Shown: positions 1-8,800 of the stretch, piece by piece | How positions within the stretch are numbered: the stretch's first letter is position 1 | Layout: each line of letters starts with the position of its first letter | From: Parachlorella kessleri | Taxonomy: Eukaryota; Chlorophyta; Trebouxiophyceae; Chlorellales; Chlorellaceae | Assembly (NCBI GenBank): GCA_001598975.1 | Contig: BBXU01002284.1 | Coordinates: 1-12,441 of the forward strand | Length of the DNA stretch: 12,441 nt | Direction: 5' to 3' | Program-made: the position numbers and the translations under genes | Notes under the pieces: model-generated | The model's database searches: none | Told to the model about the DNA's origin: nothing | The model's input: only the letters and a program-made list of their open reading frames with translations

Positions 1-122
1 CCCGCCGCCGCCCCCCCGCAAGCGGCTCTTGAACTTTATCATACAATGTTGTAAGCAGTCGGTGCATTCCTCTGTGTCTTGCTGGTCCACAACTTGCAAC
101 TGTATGCGTGCCATGCCGGCAG

Positions 123-3100
123 GGGGGAGTTCACAAGCGGGGGCCACGCCAGCCGCTTCCGCCTGCTGCTGTGGAACAACACGCTGCTGGTTACCAGCGG
201 CGGCCTGCGGCGGGAGGGGCTGCGCACAGGGCTGGATTACTTCATGCTGGCGCAGATCCAAGAGGCGGCACGCAGGTAAGCACCCCTGGGCTGGCCGGCT
301 CCAAGTGCCATGCCTGTTTGGTTGCTACTTGCCATGCCTCCGGTAGCCCGGCCACACTTGGGCTGGCTGGCTGCTGGGTCCGCCTAGCTCTTTTACCAGG
401 CTACACACACACCATCACCTACCACCGCCACCTACCCTCTGGCCCACCCACCCGCGTGGGGTTGCTCCATGCTTCAGGTCTGGGGCCTTGCTGGGTGCTG
501 TTCCACCAAGCGATCTGATGCCCCCCTAAAGCTTTGCAACTGCAGGTTAGAGCTGCCCAACATGGAGGTGGTTGAGCCTGCTCTCCCAAGCTAGCCAGCC
601 TGACATCTCCAACCCACACCGTGCTGCAGAAGGGGCTGTTTGCAACGTTGTCAACTACGTTAACTGCAGGTTTGGGCTGCCCAACATGGAGCTGGTAGTG
701 GGCTGGGCAGACTTAGTCGGCATTGAGCGGCGGGAGGGGGGCCGGCTGTGCCCCCTGCTTGCCTTCTGCAAGCGGCCGGAGAACTATGATATCCTGGTCC
801 CGGACGGCCACTTCATCCAGCACGTGAGTCAGACTGAGTCGTGAGGCGTGAGCTGATTGATCGTGGGGTCACGGACGGCCACTTTGTCCAGCACGTGAGT
901 CAGGCTGAGTCATGAGGCCTGAACTCGTTGGAGTGGGCACTCCCTGATTTGGTGGCAGCTTGTCCAGCACGTGAGTCAGACCATGTCATGAGGAGTGGAT
1001 CATGTCGTGGTGGGGTCACGCTGGGTGCTCTGTGCATCTGCTGGCCATTGTTGCCTGCATGGGCACATGCCTAACGGGCCAAGGACGTGTCATATCGGAC
1101 TGAAGTTGACCACTTGCACAGCACCCAGTCCCAAAGCGACTGGGTGCGACTGGTATGCTGGTGGTACGCTGGAAGCTCCACGCGGCAGCAACCCAGGCTT
1201 AGTGGGAGAAGCATGGGACCGTACCGATTCTGTCAGGATGCAGCTAGAAGAGTCGGGCTCCCTGCCGGCTGGCTGGTGCCCGGGTGTGCAGATGTATGAC
1301 GACTGGGTGGAGCGGGTGACGAGGGAGGATCCGATTCCGTGGGCGCAGAAGGAGGAGAAGGCAGTAGGCAGGTAGGAGGATCGAATTCCGTGGGCGCCGA
1401 AAAGGAGGGGTGGGCAGTAGGCAGGTAGGAGGATCAGATTCCATGGGAGCTGAAGGAGGAGAAGGCAGTAGGCAGGCAGGAGAATCAGATTCCATGGGAG
1501 CTGAAGGAGGAGAAGGCAGTAGGCAGGTAGAAGGGCTGAACTGCAATCCTGTGGTCAAGCCCTTATTGTACCCAAGCAAAACCTTTGGGTCTACGTTTGG
1601 GGTTGCCAGGCACCCCCCACTACCGCCCTGGCAAGCCTTGACTGGGTCTCACAGCAATTCATTTCACATGCTGATCATAGACCGCCCCGCCAACACTAGC
1701 ACATCGACCGGCAAGCTTGGGTCGCCTGCTTAGCCGTATTTTCCGCCGGTGGCATGGCTAATGGCCCTGAGTGCAGCTCACAGGCCGCCCCAACAGCAAT
1801 AGCACGTTCACCGGCAGCCTTGGGTCGCCTGCACGGCTGTGCTCCTTGCGGGGGGCAGGAGTGCTCCCCATATGTGCGTCCCGCGGACAACTACAACAGG
1901 ACCTGCACTTTCACCCCTTGGTTAACCATATTACCGTGTTTGGTTTTAAGTCTCGCAGGTGGCACGGCTACTGCCCTGTCGTGCCTCCCGTGGATCGCCA
2001 TGGCAACAAGATGACCTGCCCCCGACAGGACTACCAGCGGCACTGGAATGACACGGGAGGCAGCTTCACCTCGTTTCAGCCCGAGTGGATGAGCCTGTCT
2101 CAGCAGCGCATGTTTAAATACACGCTGAGCACAGATGGCTTGGGGTGCTCACCACGCTTCCAGAAAGTCCTGGCAACTGGGCAGGTGGGTGCACGGGGTT
2201 AAATGGAGACAACACATGGATGGTAGCATATGCATTGACACATGCTACGCCACTTCATGCCTTATGTAAGAGGAGCATCTGACAACCACAAGGGAGCCAG
2301 TTTTGGGATCTGCATGCGGGGTCAGTCGGCCAAGCCTCCAACATGGAATGACTACCTCGTGACTACCCAAACCATTTGCCATGCTGTTTCATGCAGGCTG
2401 TCATCAAGCACGACTCCATATCCGGTGGCTTGATAGGTGAGCATGCCCCGGTTGTGGGGTTGCCCATGCTTTTGGCCAGGCGAACGGGTGAATGGCCCGG
2501 GATGGCTTTTTTCCCCAACAGTGAGGTATCGAACTCGGCAGTGCCCCAGTCAATGAGCAGTAAACCTGTCACCCCAGGCTCCCCAGGTTAACAGGGAAAA
2601 GCCCCCATTGTCCCACTCTTACAGAGTTCTTCTACCCAGCTCTGAAGCCCTGGCTGCACTATGTGCCCGTGGGGGCCGAGGGTACCCAGGAGATAGACGC
2701 GATAGTGCAGTTCCTGGCGGCAAACGATGACCTGGCGAGGGCGATAGGCAGAGAGGGGCAGCGCTTTGCCGCCACCCACCTGACGGCAGAGGGGCGGCTG
2801 TGTTACCTCAAGGTGGGCCTCAACCCTAAACCCTAGGTTTGACCATGCCAAAAAATAGTTTTCAGGCAAAACTCTACGAGCGTCCTGCGTTCAGTCCTGT
2901 CAGTGCAGTGCACCTCTCACTCTCTGTCGAACGTCCTGGCACCCCTACTAGGATCATATTCCAAGTGCTGAGGCTGTACAGCAACAGTGTTGGTGCTTCA
3001 CCTGCAGGTGGGTTGGTGCTAGCTTTGTGGTGGCCTGGTCCCTTGGCCTGATCTTAAAAGAGCTGGCTGATCTTGAAGGAGCATGTAGGGCAGTAGCCAT

Positions 3101-3262
3101 CAAAGCCTTCCCTCAATGCAGGTTTTGTTCGAGGAACTGGCAAAGCTGCTGCGTTATGAAACACCCCCACCTGAGACCTTCCCCAGCCATATACCTTTCG
3201 ATAACGAGTACAACCAGTATGCCAAAGACCAAAGCGATGTGGGCATCCGACCGGAGGGCTAA
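123..3262 (+). CDS. GT90 (CAP10/POGLUT-like) glycosyltransferase, 5'-partial, six exons
   Basis: Probable lumenal glycosyltransferase transferring a sugar (glucose or xylose in known members) to protein or glycan; substrate unknown here. Exons read from the sequence: 123-275, 670-823, about 1777-2184, 2397-2436, 2625-2812, 3122-3262 (TAA). Every junction is GT-AG and phases match (2, 0, 0, 1, 0). GT90 hallmarks in order: RFRLLLWNN and LPNMELVVGWAD with PENYDILVPDGHF (exons 1-2), FKYTLSTDGLGCSPRFQKVL at 2113-2172, then AVIKHDS, EFFYPALKPWLHYVPVG, and a C-terminal block with NDDLARAI and GRLCYLK typical of the family end. The exon from 1959 is firm. Its extension back to 1777 is phase-compatible but does not show the usual W-(R/K)-G loop, so that part is uncertain. 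The N-terminus and any signal peptide are missing. No ER-retention tetrapeptide is seen; the end is IRPEG. Family call firm, activity inferred. Confidence 0.82.
540..697 (+). repeat. Duplicated 3' splice-site segment of GT90 exon 2
   Basis: 540-572 and 664-696 match at about 30 of 33 bases. Both read ctgcag followed by a gctgcccaacatgga core. The second copy is the real acceptor (AG at 668-669) and opens exon 2. The first also has an AG acceptor, but reading on from it meets TAG after about 15 codons. It therefore looks like a decayed duplicate inside the intron. Confidence 0.75.
801..1020 (+). repeat. Threefold tandem repeat of GT90 exon 2 donor region
   Basis: Three diverged copies of a 71-76 bp unit. 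Each has the core cagcacgtgagtca, with GTGAG at 824, 895 and 971, followed by a gactgagtc/gtgagg-like tail; copies 1 and 3 end near gtggggtca. Copy 1 (801-871) includes the end of exon 2 and its true donor. Copies 2 and 3 lie in the intron and carry intact look-alike donors. Confidence 0.78.
1324..1529 (+). repeat. Intronic minisatellite, four copies of a 51-53 bp unit
   Basis: Units begin at 1324, 1375, 1428 and 1479 with ggaggat or ggagaat. They share the cores gattcc(g/a)tggg and ggcagtaggcagg. Purine-rich on the plus strand. It lies in the 953-bp GT90 intron between exons 2 and 3. The open frames crossing it on both strands come from its 51-bp periodicity and are not taken as genes. Confidence 0.85.
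1682..1838 (+). repeat. Diverged duplication at the start of GT90 exon 3
   Basis: 1682-1735 resembles 1783-1838: both have a ccgcccc..caaca start, then agcac, a cgaccggcaagc / caccggcagcct stretch and tgggtcgcctgc. Translated, the copies read RPANTSTSTGKLGSPA and RPNSNSTFTGSLGSPA. The upstream copy ends in a stop and lies in the intron. A second pair, 1747-1765 and 1955-1973 (gGTGGCAyGGCTA core), continues the pattern. Confidence 0.6.
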
Positions 3263-3722
3263 ACGCAGCTGGCGCATGGTCTTATGCAAGGACCTGGCAC
3301 AGAGCTGACCCTGGTTGGTTGGTAAGCTGCGTGAAGAAGGGGCATATAGAGCCATGCAATGTGGTGGTAAAGGGTATTGCTGGCATGGGTCGGCTGGTTT
3401 GGGTGGTGGGAAAGAGCACAGGGACCTTGGTAGCCTACGTTTGCCTTTCACCACTTGGACCTTGTCGCCTCCAGCGGCGCATGCGCTTTGCCAGGCTTGG
3501 AAGCGGCATGCATACGTTGCAACTGCCTACTGGAACCCCACTTTTGTCCGTTGCCATGCATATCTACCTGTTGCCCAGGGGCAGTGCCCGGGCTGTCCCT
3601 AGTGGCGTTCTTCATGCTTACAATGGTCTGCCGTCTGCTCTTTCTCAGCACTTCGCCTGCTTTTCCACTCCCGGCAAGAGGTGGTGGGTCCCTCTCCCGG
3701 GTCGGCCCCCGCTACGGAGCCA
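3263..3722 (+). other. GT90 3' flank, no recognised gene
   Basis: No recognisable protein or RNA gene. Overlapping open frames on both strands have no family motif. Probably 3' UTR plus spacer of the GT90 gene. I found no TGTAA poly(A) signal here by eye. The first plus-strand TGTAA outside the inserted element is at 5264, so the transcript may have extended through the LINE insertion site. Confidence 0.5.
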
Positions 3723-3875
3723 CGTCTGGCGATTGCCTCAATTGGCAGGCATTTTGCCAGATCGCCCCTGTATGGCGTGGGCTATTCTTGATATCTGTCT
3801 CTGTACCTTTCTACCCTGCAACAAACAAGAAAGAGCCTTGGCGGTCAGAAGCGTCTCTCCCTTCATGAAATGTGT
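3723..3875 (+). repeat. 153-bp direct repeat, left copy (probable target-site duplication)
   Basis: Matches 5001-5153 base for base by eye, starting cgtctggcgattgcc and ending tcatgaaatgtgt. Identity stops sharply on both sides (a versus g before it, c versus g after it). The copies flank exactly the reverse-transcriptase segment 3876-5000. Identity implies a recent event. Confidence 0.9.
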
Positions 3876-3891
3876 CAATCAATCAATCAAT
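3876..3891 (+). repeat. (CAAT)4 microsatellite, LINE 3' tail
   Basis: Four perfect CAAT units directly after the left direct repeat. On the minus strand this is the last sequence of the LINE, where several LINE clades carry short tandem repeats instead of poly(A). Confidence 0.85.
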
Positions 3892-4084
3892 AACGCTTCC
3901 CACAGTAGCAGACAGTGCCGTAGATGCGTCGTGTCTGGCGCATAAACCTATGACTAGGACACAAAAACATACAAATAGGGACATGTGGGAGCAGAGAGGA
4001 GGAATAAAGAGGCAATGAGGACAGTAGTTTGGGCAGTTTATAGTCATGTTCAGGTCTGCTTTATGATTAGTAATTTAATCTAGT

Positions 4085-4999
4085 TCAGGTTTGGGCCTGC
4101 CGCACTGCCTCGTTCCACTTTGCTCTATCAACAGCTAGCCGCCGCCACGAGGTTGCTATGCCCTTGCTATGCACATCCGCCCGCAGCACATCCTCCCTCA
4201 GCCGCACAAGGGGCCTCCCCCGCGGTCGCTTTGCCGCCAGTTGGCTGAAGAAGACTAGCTTGGGCAGGCGCGTGTCAGGCATGCGAACCAGGTGTCCCAG
4301 CCAGAGCAGCCGCTGGAGCCTTAGCTGCTCCTTGATTGGCTGCTGCCCGCAGCGTGCTAGTATGACAGAGTTGGGGATGCGGTCCAGTAGGCTGAGTCCC
4401 AGTATTCGCCGCAGGCAGCGCATGTGGAACGTCTGCAGCCGCTGCTCCTGCTGTGCTGTAATAGCCCATGAGTGTGCGCCGTAGAGGAGTGTGGGCATGA
4501 CTGTCCCCTCAAAAATTCGCAGCTTTGCTCTGAGGCCCAGGCTACGGAGGCTGAAGGTTGGCTGCAGCGTGTGGCACTTGTGTGCCGCCTTTCTGAGACG
4601 GGCGCTTAGCTCTGCCTCTAGGGTCCCAGTGTCTGACAGCTGTATGCCTAGGTACTCCAACTGCCTCACTCGCTCCACAGGCTCCTCGCCCAACATGAGC
4701 ACCTCCGCTGCTACTGGCTGGGTGCCGGGGGGCTGTACCACAAGGTGCTTTGTCTTGCTCACGTTGATGACCAGCTGCCAGCGGTTGCAGGCTCTGTGGA
4801 GGGCAGTGAGCAGGCGCTGCAGCTGCTCGTGGCTGGTTGCTACTAGCAGCACATCGTCTGCTTGCAGCAGCATGTTCACCAGCACCTTCTGCCAGCCGGC
4901 TGCGCCTGCTTTGAATGGCCTTTGACGCAGCTGCCCATCCAATTTGCAAACCAGCTGCACCCCGCAGTCCCCCGCCTCTGCGAGGGTCTCCGTCAGGAT
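4085..4999 (-). CDS. LINE reverse transcriptase, C-terminal part, 5'-truncated
   Basis: 305 codons open from the truncation point (first whole codon ATC at 4999) to TGA at 4087-4085. There is no ATG at the beginning; GTG at 4960 is merely an in-frame codon. Recognisable RT blocks: GVQLVCKLDG, then the catalytic box LLQADDVLLVA (DD at 4858-4853), INVSKTKHLVV, LEYLGIQLSD, TLLYGAHSW, and the LINE-type C-terminal block with RLLWLGHLVRMPD near 4277-4315. Fingers and the first catalytic Asp are lost with the 5' end. The catalytic box reads QADD where F/YADD is usual. No stop or frameshift is visible in the rest, which fits a young copy. Not functional alone. Confidence 0.85.
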   Translation of the reverse strand: MLTETLAEAGDCGVQLVCKLDGQLRQRPFKAGAAGWQKVLVNMLLQADDVLLVATSHEQLQRLLTALHRACNRWQLVINVSKTKHLVVQPPGTQPVAAEVLMLGEEPVERVRQLEYLGIQLSDTGTLEAELSARLRKAAHKCHTLQPTFSLRSLGLRAKLRIFEGTVMPTLLYGAHSWAITAQQEQRLQTFHMRCLRRILGLSLLDRIPNSVILARCGQQPIKEQLRLQRLLWLGHLVRMPDTRLPKLVFFSQLAAKRPRGRPLVRLREDVLRADVHSKGIATSWRRLAVDRAKWNEAVRQAQT

Positions 5000-5000
5000 G

Positions 5001-5153
5001 CGTCTGGCGATTGCCTCAATTGGCAGGCATTTTGCCAGATCGCCCCTGTATGGCGTGGGCTATTCTTGATATCTGTCTCTGTACCTTTCTACCCTGCAAC
5101 AAACAAGAAAGAGCCTTGGCGGTCAGAAGCGTCTCTCCCTTCATGAAATGTGT
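5001..5153 (+). repeat. 153-bp direct repeat, right copy (probable target-site duplication)
   Basis: Identical by eye to 3723-3875 at an offset of 1,278. It touches the 5'-truncated end of the LINE. The bases next to the junction can be read on the minus strand as LPIEAIARR in frame with the RT, but a TAG follows upstream and the GCPLSP-type motif is absent. I take this as chance, while noting it as the main argument against a pure target-site duplication. Confidence 0.88.
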
Positions 5154-5263
5154 GCTATCTGAATTTTTCCACAATGCCTCTTCCAGCGCTTGGTGGCCAT
5201 CATCGGTGTAAGGGCGCCACCCCTCCAGACTTGACTTTCGAACTGCAGCAGCATCACATTATC

Positions 5264-5268
5264 TGTAA
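5264..5268 (+). terminator. Candidate TGTAA poly(A) signal for the GT90 gene
   Basis: TGTAA is the usual poly(A) signal in chlorophycean algae. This is the first plus-strand one outside the LINE that I found after the GT90 stop codon. Removing the 1,278 bp of insertion plus one repeat copy, it would lie about 720 bp after the stop. Confidence 0.25.
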
Positions 5269-5393
5269 CAGCTTCGACTATGTGCAGCGTCACTTGCAGA
5301 AGGGTGACAGAGTTCCAACCACAGTCTGTGGCTGCGGCTGCTCCATGTGCCGCCAATATCTCAGAGCATACCTGCGTCAAACCCTGTCAGCCC

Positions 5394-5447
5394 AGTATAC
5401 CCCGTAACTCCTCTCTGATCGCATTACCTGCCACCCTTAATAAATGT
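5394..5447 (+). repeat. Diverged dispersed copy of the right-end 86-bp repeat
   Basis: Shares, in the same order, agtatacccc/gt, a ctctctg-type stretch, ca(t/c)tacctgccaccct and taataaat-like bases with 12253-12306. It shows that the right-end repeat belongs to a dispersed family. Confidence 0.5.
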
Positions 5448-5829
5448 CTCACCCCTCTGTGGACACAGAGTCCCAGGGTAGGGGATTGTACACCGCCGCT
5501 TTCCACTCAAGCTACCGCGAACACCAAAGAAATAGGTTCCTATGTTTGTAGGGACCCTAAGGTGCAGAATGGTACAACACAGAAGCACAACCGAGGGGTT
5601 GAGGAAAGGTTTTCTCTGATGATGCGGGTTCATCAACCCCCCCCAGCTGCATGATCGCCGAAATTTGAACGCAGTTAGTAGAGTTGACTACCGCGTCCAT
5701 TCCTAGCTGCACGCAGCTGCATTTTGCCCAATTGGCCCTCATGTAGCCTTGTTTCGTTCCTGATCGACGTTACTGGCTCGTCTATGGCGGTCGTCAGGTT
5801 AATTGCACAACGAAGTTGATGCTTGCATC

Positions 5830-8800
5830 ATGTCATCAACCGCAGGCATGGGGCCCAGAAGAGGCTCGCTGACATCCTTGCGGCAGCTGCAGGAGCGAAC
5901 CAGCGGCGTAATCGCCACAAGGCTGTGCTTCCTTGTACTTGTGACCACCGTCTTTATGGTGGTGCTGTTTCTCCGCTTTGTTGCGCAAGGAGGTGGCGAG
6001 CCGCCCGTGCTGGTGCGGGCACGCGACCTCCAGTGCCCCGTCTGCAGCAACTACACCGACCCAGAAGGGGGCAGCCTGCCAGCAGGTACACTTGCTTTCA
6101 TGTGTGCCCCCTGTCTAGCTGGCTCAAAGCGGGCCTTGGACAGCTCTGCAGGCTTTTATACACCACGGCACCAGTTCACAACATCAGTGTGTTCATACTA
6201 CTTCCAAGTGCTCTGCTGGCAGGCGCCAGAGAGCAGCCACTGGGGCAGCAGCAGCCCCGCCGGCGGCACGACCCCAACACCCTGCCGCAGCAGCTGTACC
6301 AAGCGGTTCACTTGGACCCGGCCCTGGCTAGGGACCCAGCTGTTGCAGCGGCATTTCTGGCCACTCCTTGGCTGCTGCCGGCATCTGCAGCCACCCAGGT
6401 AGGTGGGAGGGAATCTTGACAGAGATTCCCGCTGCAGCCACCCAGGTAGGTGGGGCGGAATGCAGCCCGATGCACGAGGAGCAGCTGCCTAGACCAGTTG
6501 GGCGGCCGCAGCTGTGGCGCCTTTGACCATGCAGGGAAGGGGTTGCCACCTCACAGCATCCAGCCAAAGTGTCCTTGCCACAACCGTGTTCGGCCTTTTG
6601 CATGGCCTGGCACCATGTGGATGCACCTGCCGGCTTTTCGGCTTGGGAGACACAGATGCCACCCCCACCCTGCCCTTTTGCCCCGCCCTGTCCACCGCCT
6701 GGCTGGGTGTATGTCATGTACCGACTCCGCCTCGTCATCTCTGTCCATATGGGGGCTGCCCTGGTTGAGTTGGTAGACAACCAACCAGCCTACAGGTCCT
6801 CAACACCTACCCTGAAACGCAGAATGGCTGGCGCTTCAGGACAATCTGCCGTACCTGGGGCTGCACAATGATGTACATGCCCTGCTCGCACCGCAGGACA
6901 ACCTGCCGTACCTGGGGCTGCACAACGATCTGGATGCCCTGCTCAAGCTGCGGGCGGCCCCTGTGGGAGGCCAGGACAAGGAGGCGGAAGGCGTGTCGGT
7001 GGTCTACTTCAGCGGCAGCCACGCGGTCATGCTGCAGAACTTTGTCTACACAGCTGTCAAGTGGGTGTGTTGCTGGATTTAAAGGGGTGCGAGAGCCGGT
7101 AATAAGGAAGCCGTGCGCAACTGGGTGCCGGGGGTCTGTTCACATTACGGTCAAGTGGGTGCTGCTATCATGCATTGTGCGTGGGCCGGGTCCAGAAGCT
7201 ATGCGGCTATGATGCTTTTACTCCTGCGTCGCCCCACTTCTGTGTGAGGATCTTACTACTTGCGCATGTGTGCCCGGCTTCCAGTGCTCCAGGCCCTGCA
7301 TCGGTTACAATTTGTGAAGGCCTCCGTAAGTGCAGTCGTGCAACGGCATGTTCTCCAGTACCAGGGACGCTGCTCGCAGCCAAATGGGTGTTTGCTCTGG
7401 AAATGGCTGGCTGGGCGCGACGCCAATGCTGCAGGCTGGTCCCAAGTCAGCCTGTTTCGTTAACACTCTTTGCAGGTGGGCCGGCATTGCCAAATGTACA
7501 ATGGCTACTCTAAAGCAAAGTCAATGTGAGCTTGTGGGGCAGCCCTTGCCCTGCACCTGCACATTTCAACAGAGCGCCTCCATCAGTGCCGTAGGTGGGC
7601 TGGCATCACCAACTATATAGTGGCTACCTGGGGCGAGTCATCGCTGGCGGCATGCATAGCCATGCACCTGCCGTGCTTCAATGCCACGGACTACTCGCCG
7701 CTTCCCATCGCTGACGGGGAGATGCTGTGGCGCAGCAAGGGGTTCATTCCCCTGTCCTGGATCAAGCCGCGCGTGGCCACGTAAGCAGGGGCGGGCTCGT
7801 GGCTGGGTGTGTTTATTCGCAGGTCCGTCCATAGAGCTCCCTAGATGTATATGTACCAGTAGCTTTGGCACCAGGGGCGTGTGTGAGTTGTGTGGGTGAG
7901 GGTCACCCTCCTCTGGGTTGTTCATTGCAGCATTACATACTCCATGAGTAATTATATGGACGAAGCCTGCCTGCCTGGGGTGGCTTTTCTGATGCAGAGG
8001 TTGCTTGTGGACATGTGAGGTGATACTGTCATGCCATAGTTTTTGGTTTCCCTGAATGAGAGAGAAGCCGAGGTCCAGATGGGCTGCGGCTCCTAACCCG
8101 CCTTTGCAAGAATATCAATGCTTTCTGTTGCGGAGCCATTGCTGGCTGTGGGTACCTTGCTCACCCCACTGATTTTCATGTCCTTGCCTGCAAACCCCGT
8201 GCGTCACAACGCTGTCCTGCCGCAGTGCCATAGTCCGCCGCGGGTACCATGTGCACTCCTCGGATGTGGACATCGCCTTGCCTGCCAAAGCTGTCAGCTG
8301 GTGTGCTGTGCCTGCTTTGCGCTTGCAGCGCCATAGTTAGCCGCGGGTACCATGTGCACTCCTCGGATGTGGACATTGCCTTCCCGCCAAAAGCCTTCTG
8401 GCCTTCTATGATGCAATTCCTAGAAGCCCCAGGCGCTGACGTGGCGATGGAGCGTGACTTATGGGGTCCCATCAACACGGGGTGCGTGGTGAGTCAAGGA
8501 TGGGCAAGTCGAGCAACCATGGTGGCTGATGGGGGGGTAGCAACAGGCACACTGGCCAGGCTGGGTGGAAGCAAATTCTGGGGGTTGTGCTCTGGGTTTC
8601 TGAGCTGTTGGATGCTCCATGCGGTCCTGCATGGAGCATATCCTGATGAATCTCTCGGTAGGGGAGATGTGCAGTGAGACATATGCCGGGGTCTCGAACA
8701 CAGGGTGTCTGTCGCAGTAAGTGCCCTGCATAACTTGGGCGCTCTTGCTGCGCTTGCAGCATGGACGATGGGCGCCCCCTGCAATGTTCGTGTGCTTCTG

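Larger units (their letters stand above)
3876..5000 (-). mobile_element. 5'-truncated non-LTR retrotransposon (LINE) insertion
   Basis: Read on the minus strand, the element starts at 5000 in the middle of a reverse-transcriptase domain. It runs through an open frame to the stop at 4087-4085, has a 3' UTR of about 195 bp, and ends in a four-unit (ATTG)n tail touching the left direct repeat. Truncation at 5', short tandem-repeat tail at 3' and flanking direct repeats are the standard marks of target-primed LINE insertion. No endonuclease domain is present, so this copy cannot move by itself. The 153-bp target duplication is far longer than usual for LINEs. Confidence 0.8.
5154..5829 (+). other. 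Intergenic region with an unrecognised short Cys-rich frame
   Basis: Spacer between the LINE and the GT77 gene. A plus-strand frame stays open from 5150 to TAA at 5405-5407 and ends with a cluster TVCGCGCSMCRQYLRAYL; it matches no family I know and has only an internal ATG (5174), so it may be chance or a remnant. It overlaps a TGTAA at 5264-5268 that could be the GT90 poly(A) signal. 5394-5447 is a diverged copy of the right-end repeat. I see no clear TATA box before 5830. Confidence 0.4.

Noticed and set aside
1..122. Coding at the extreme left end
   Set aside because: The three frames show no GT90-like sequence and the AG at 122 fits an acceptor, so this is probably intron. The C-rich edges of the window hold nothing I can call.
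1244..1733. Open frames across 1244-1579 (minus) and 1410-1733 (plus)
   Set aside because: Produced by the 51-53 bp minisatellite, whose period is about a multiple of three. No splice or family support.
3319..3945. Plus-strand frames 3319-3945 and 3455-3868
   Set aside because: They run through the direct repeat and, for the first, into the LINE tail; no recognisable motif, and the same peptide reappears at the second repeat copy by duplication.
4491..4925. Plus-strand frames inside 4158-4925 and the minus frame 4542-4949
   Set aside because: Shadows of the reverse-transcriptase frame, which has clear RT motifs.
3723..5153. LTR retrotransposon reading of the direct repeats
   Set aside because: No TG...CA ends, no primer-binding site or gag/protease/integrase, RT of LINE type and on the strand expected from a truncated LINE. 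A Penelope-type pseudo-LTR is also disfavoured by the LINE-like C-terminal block.
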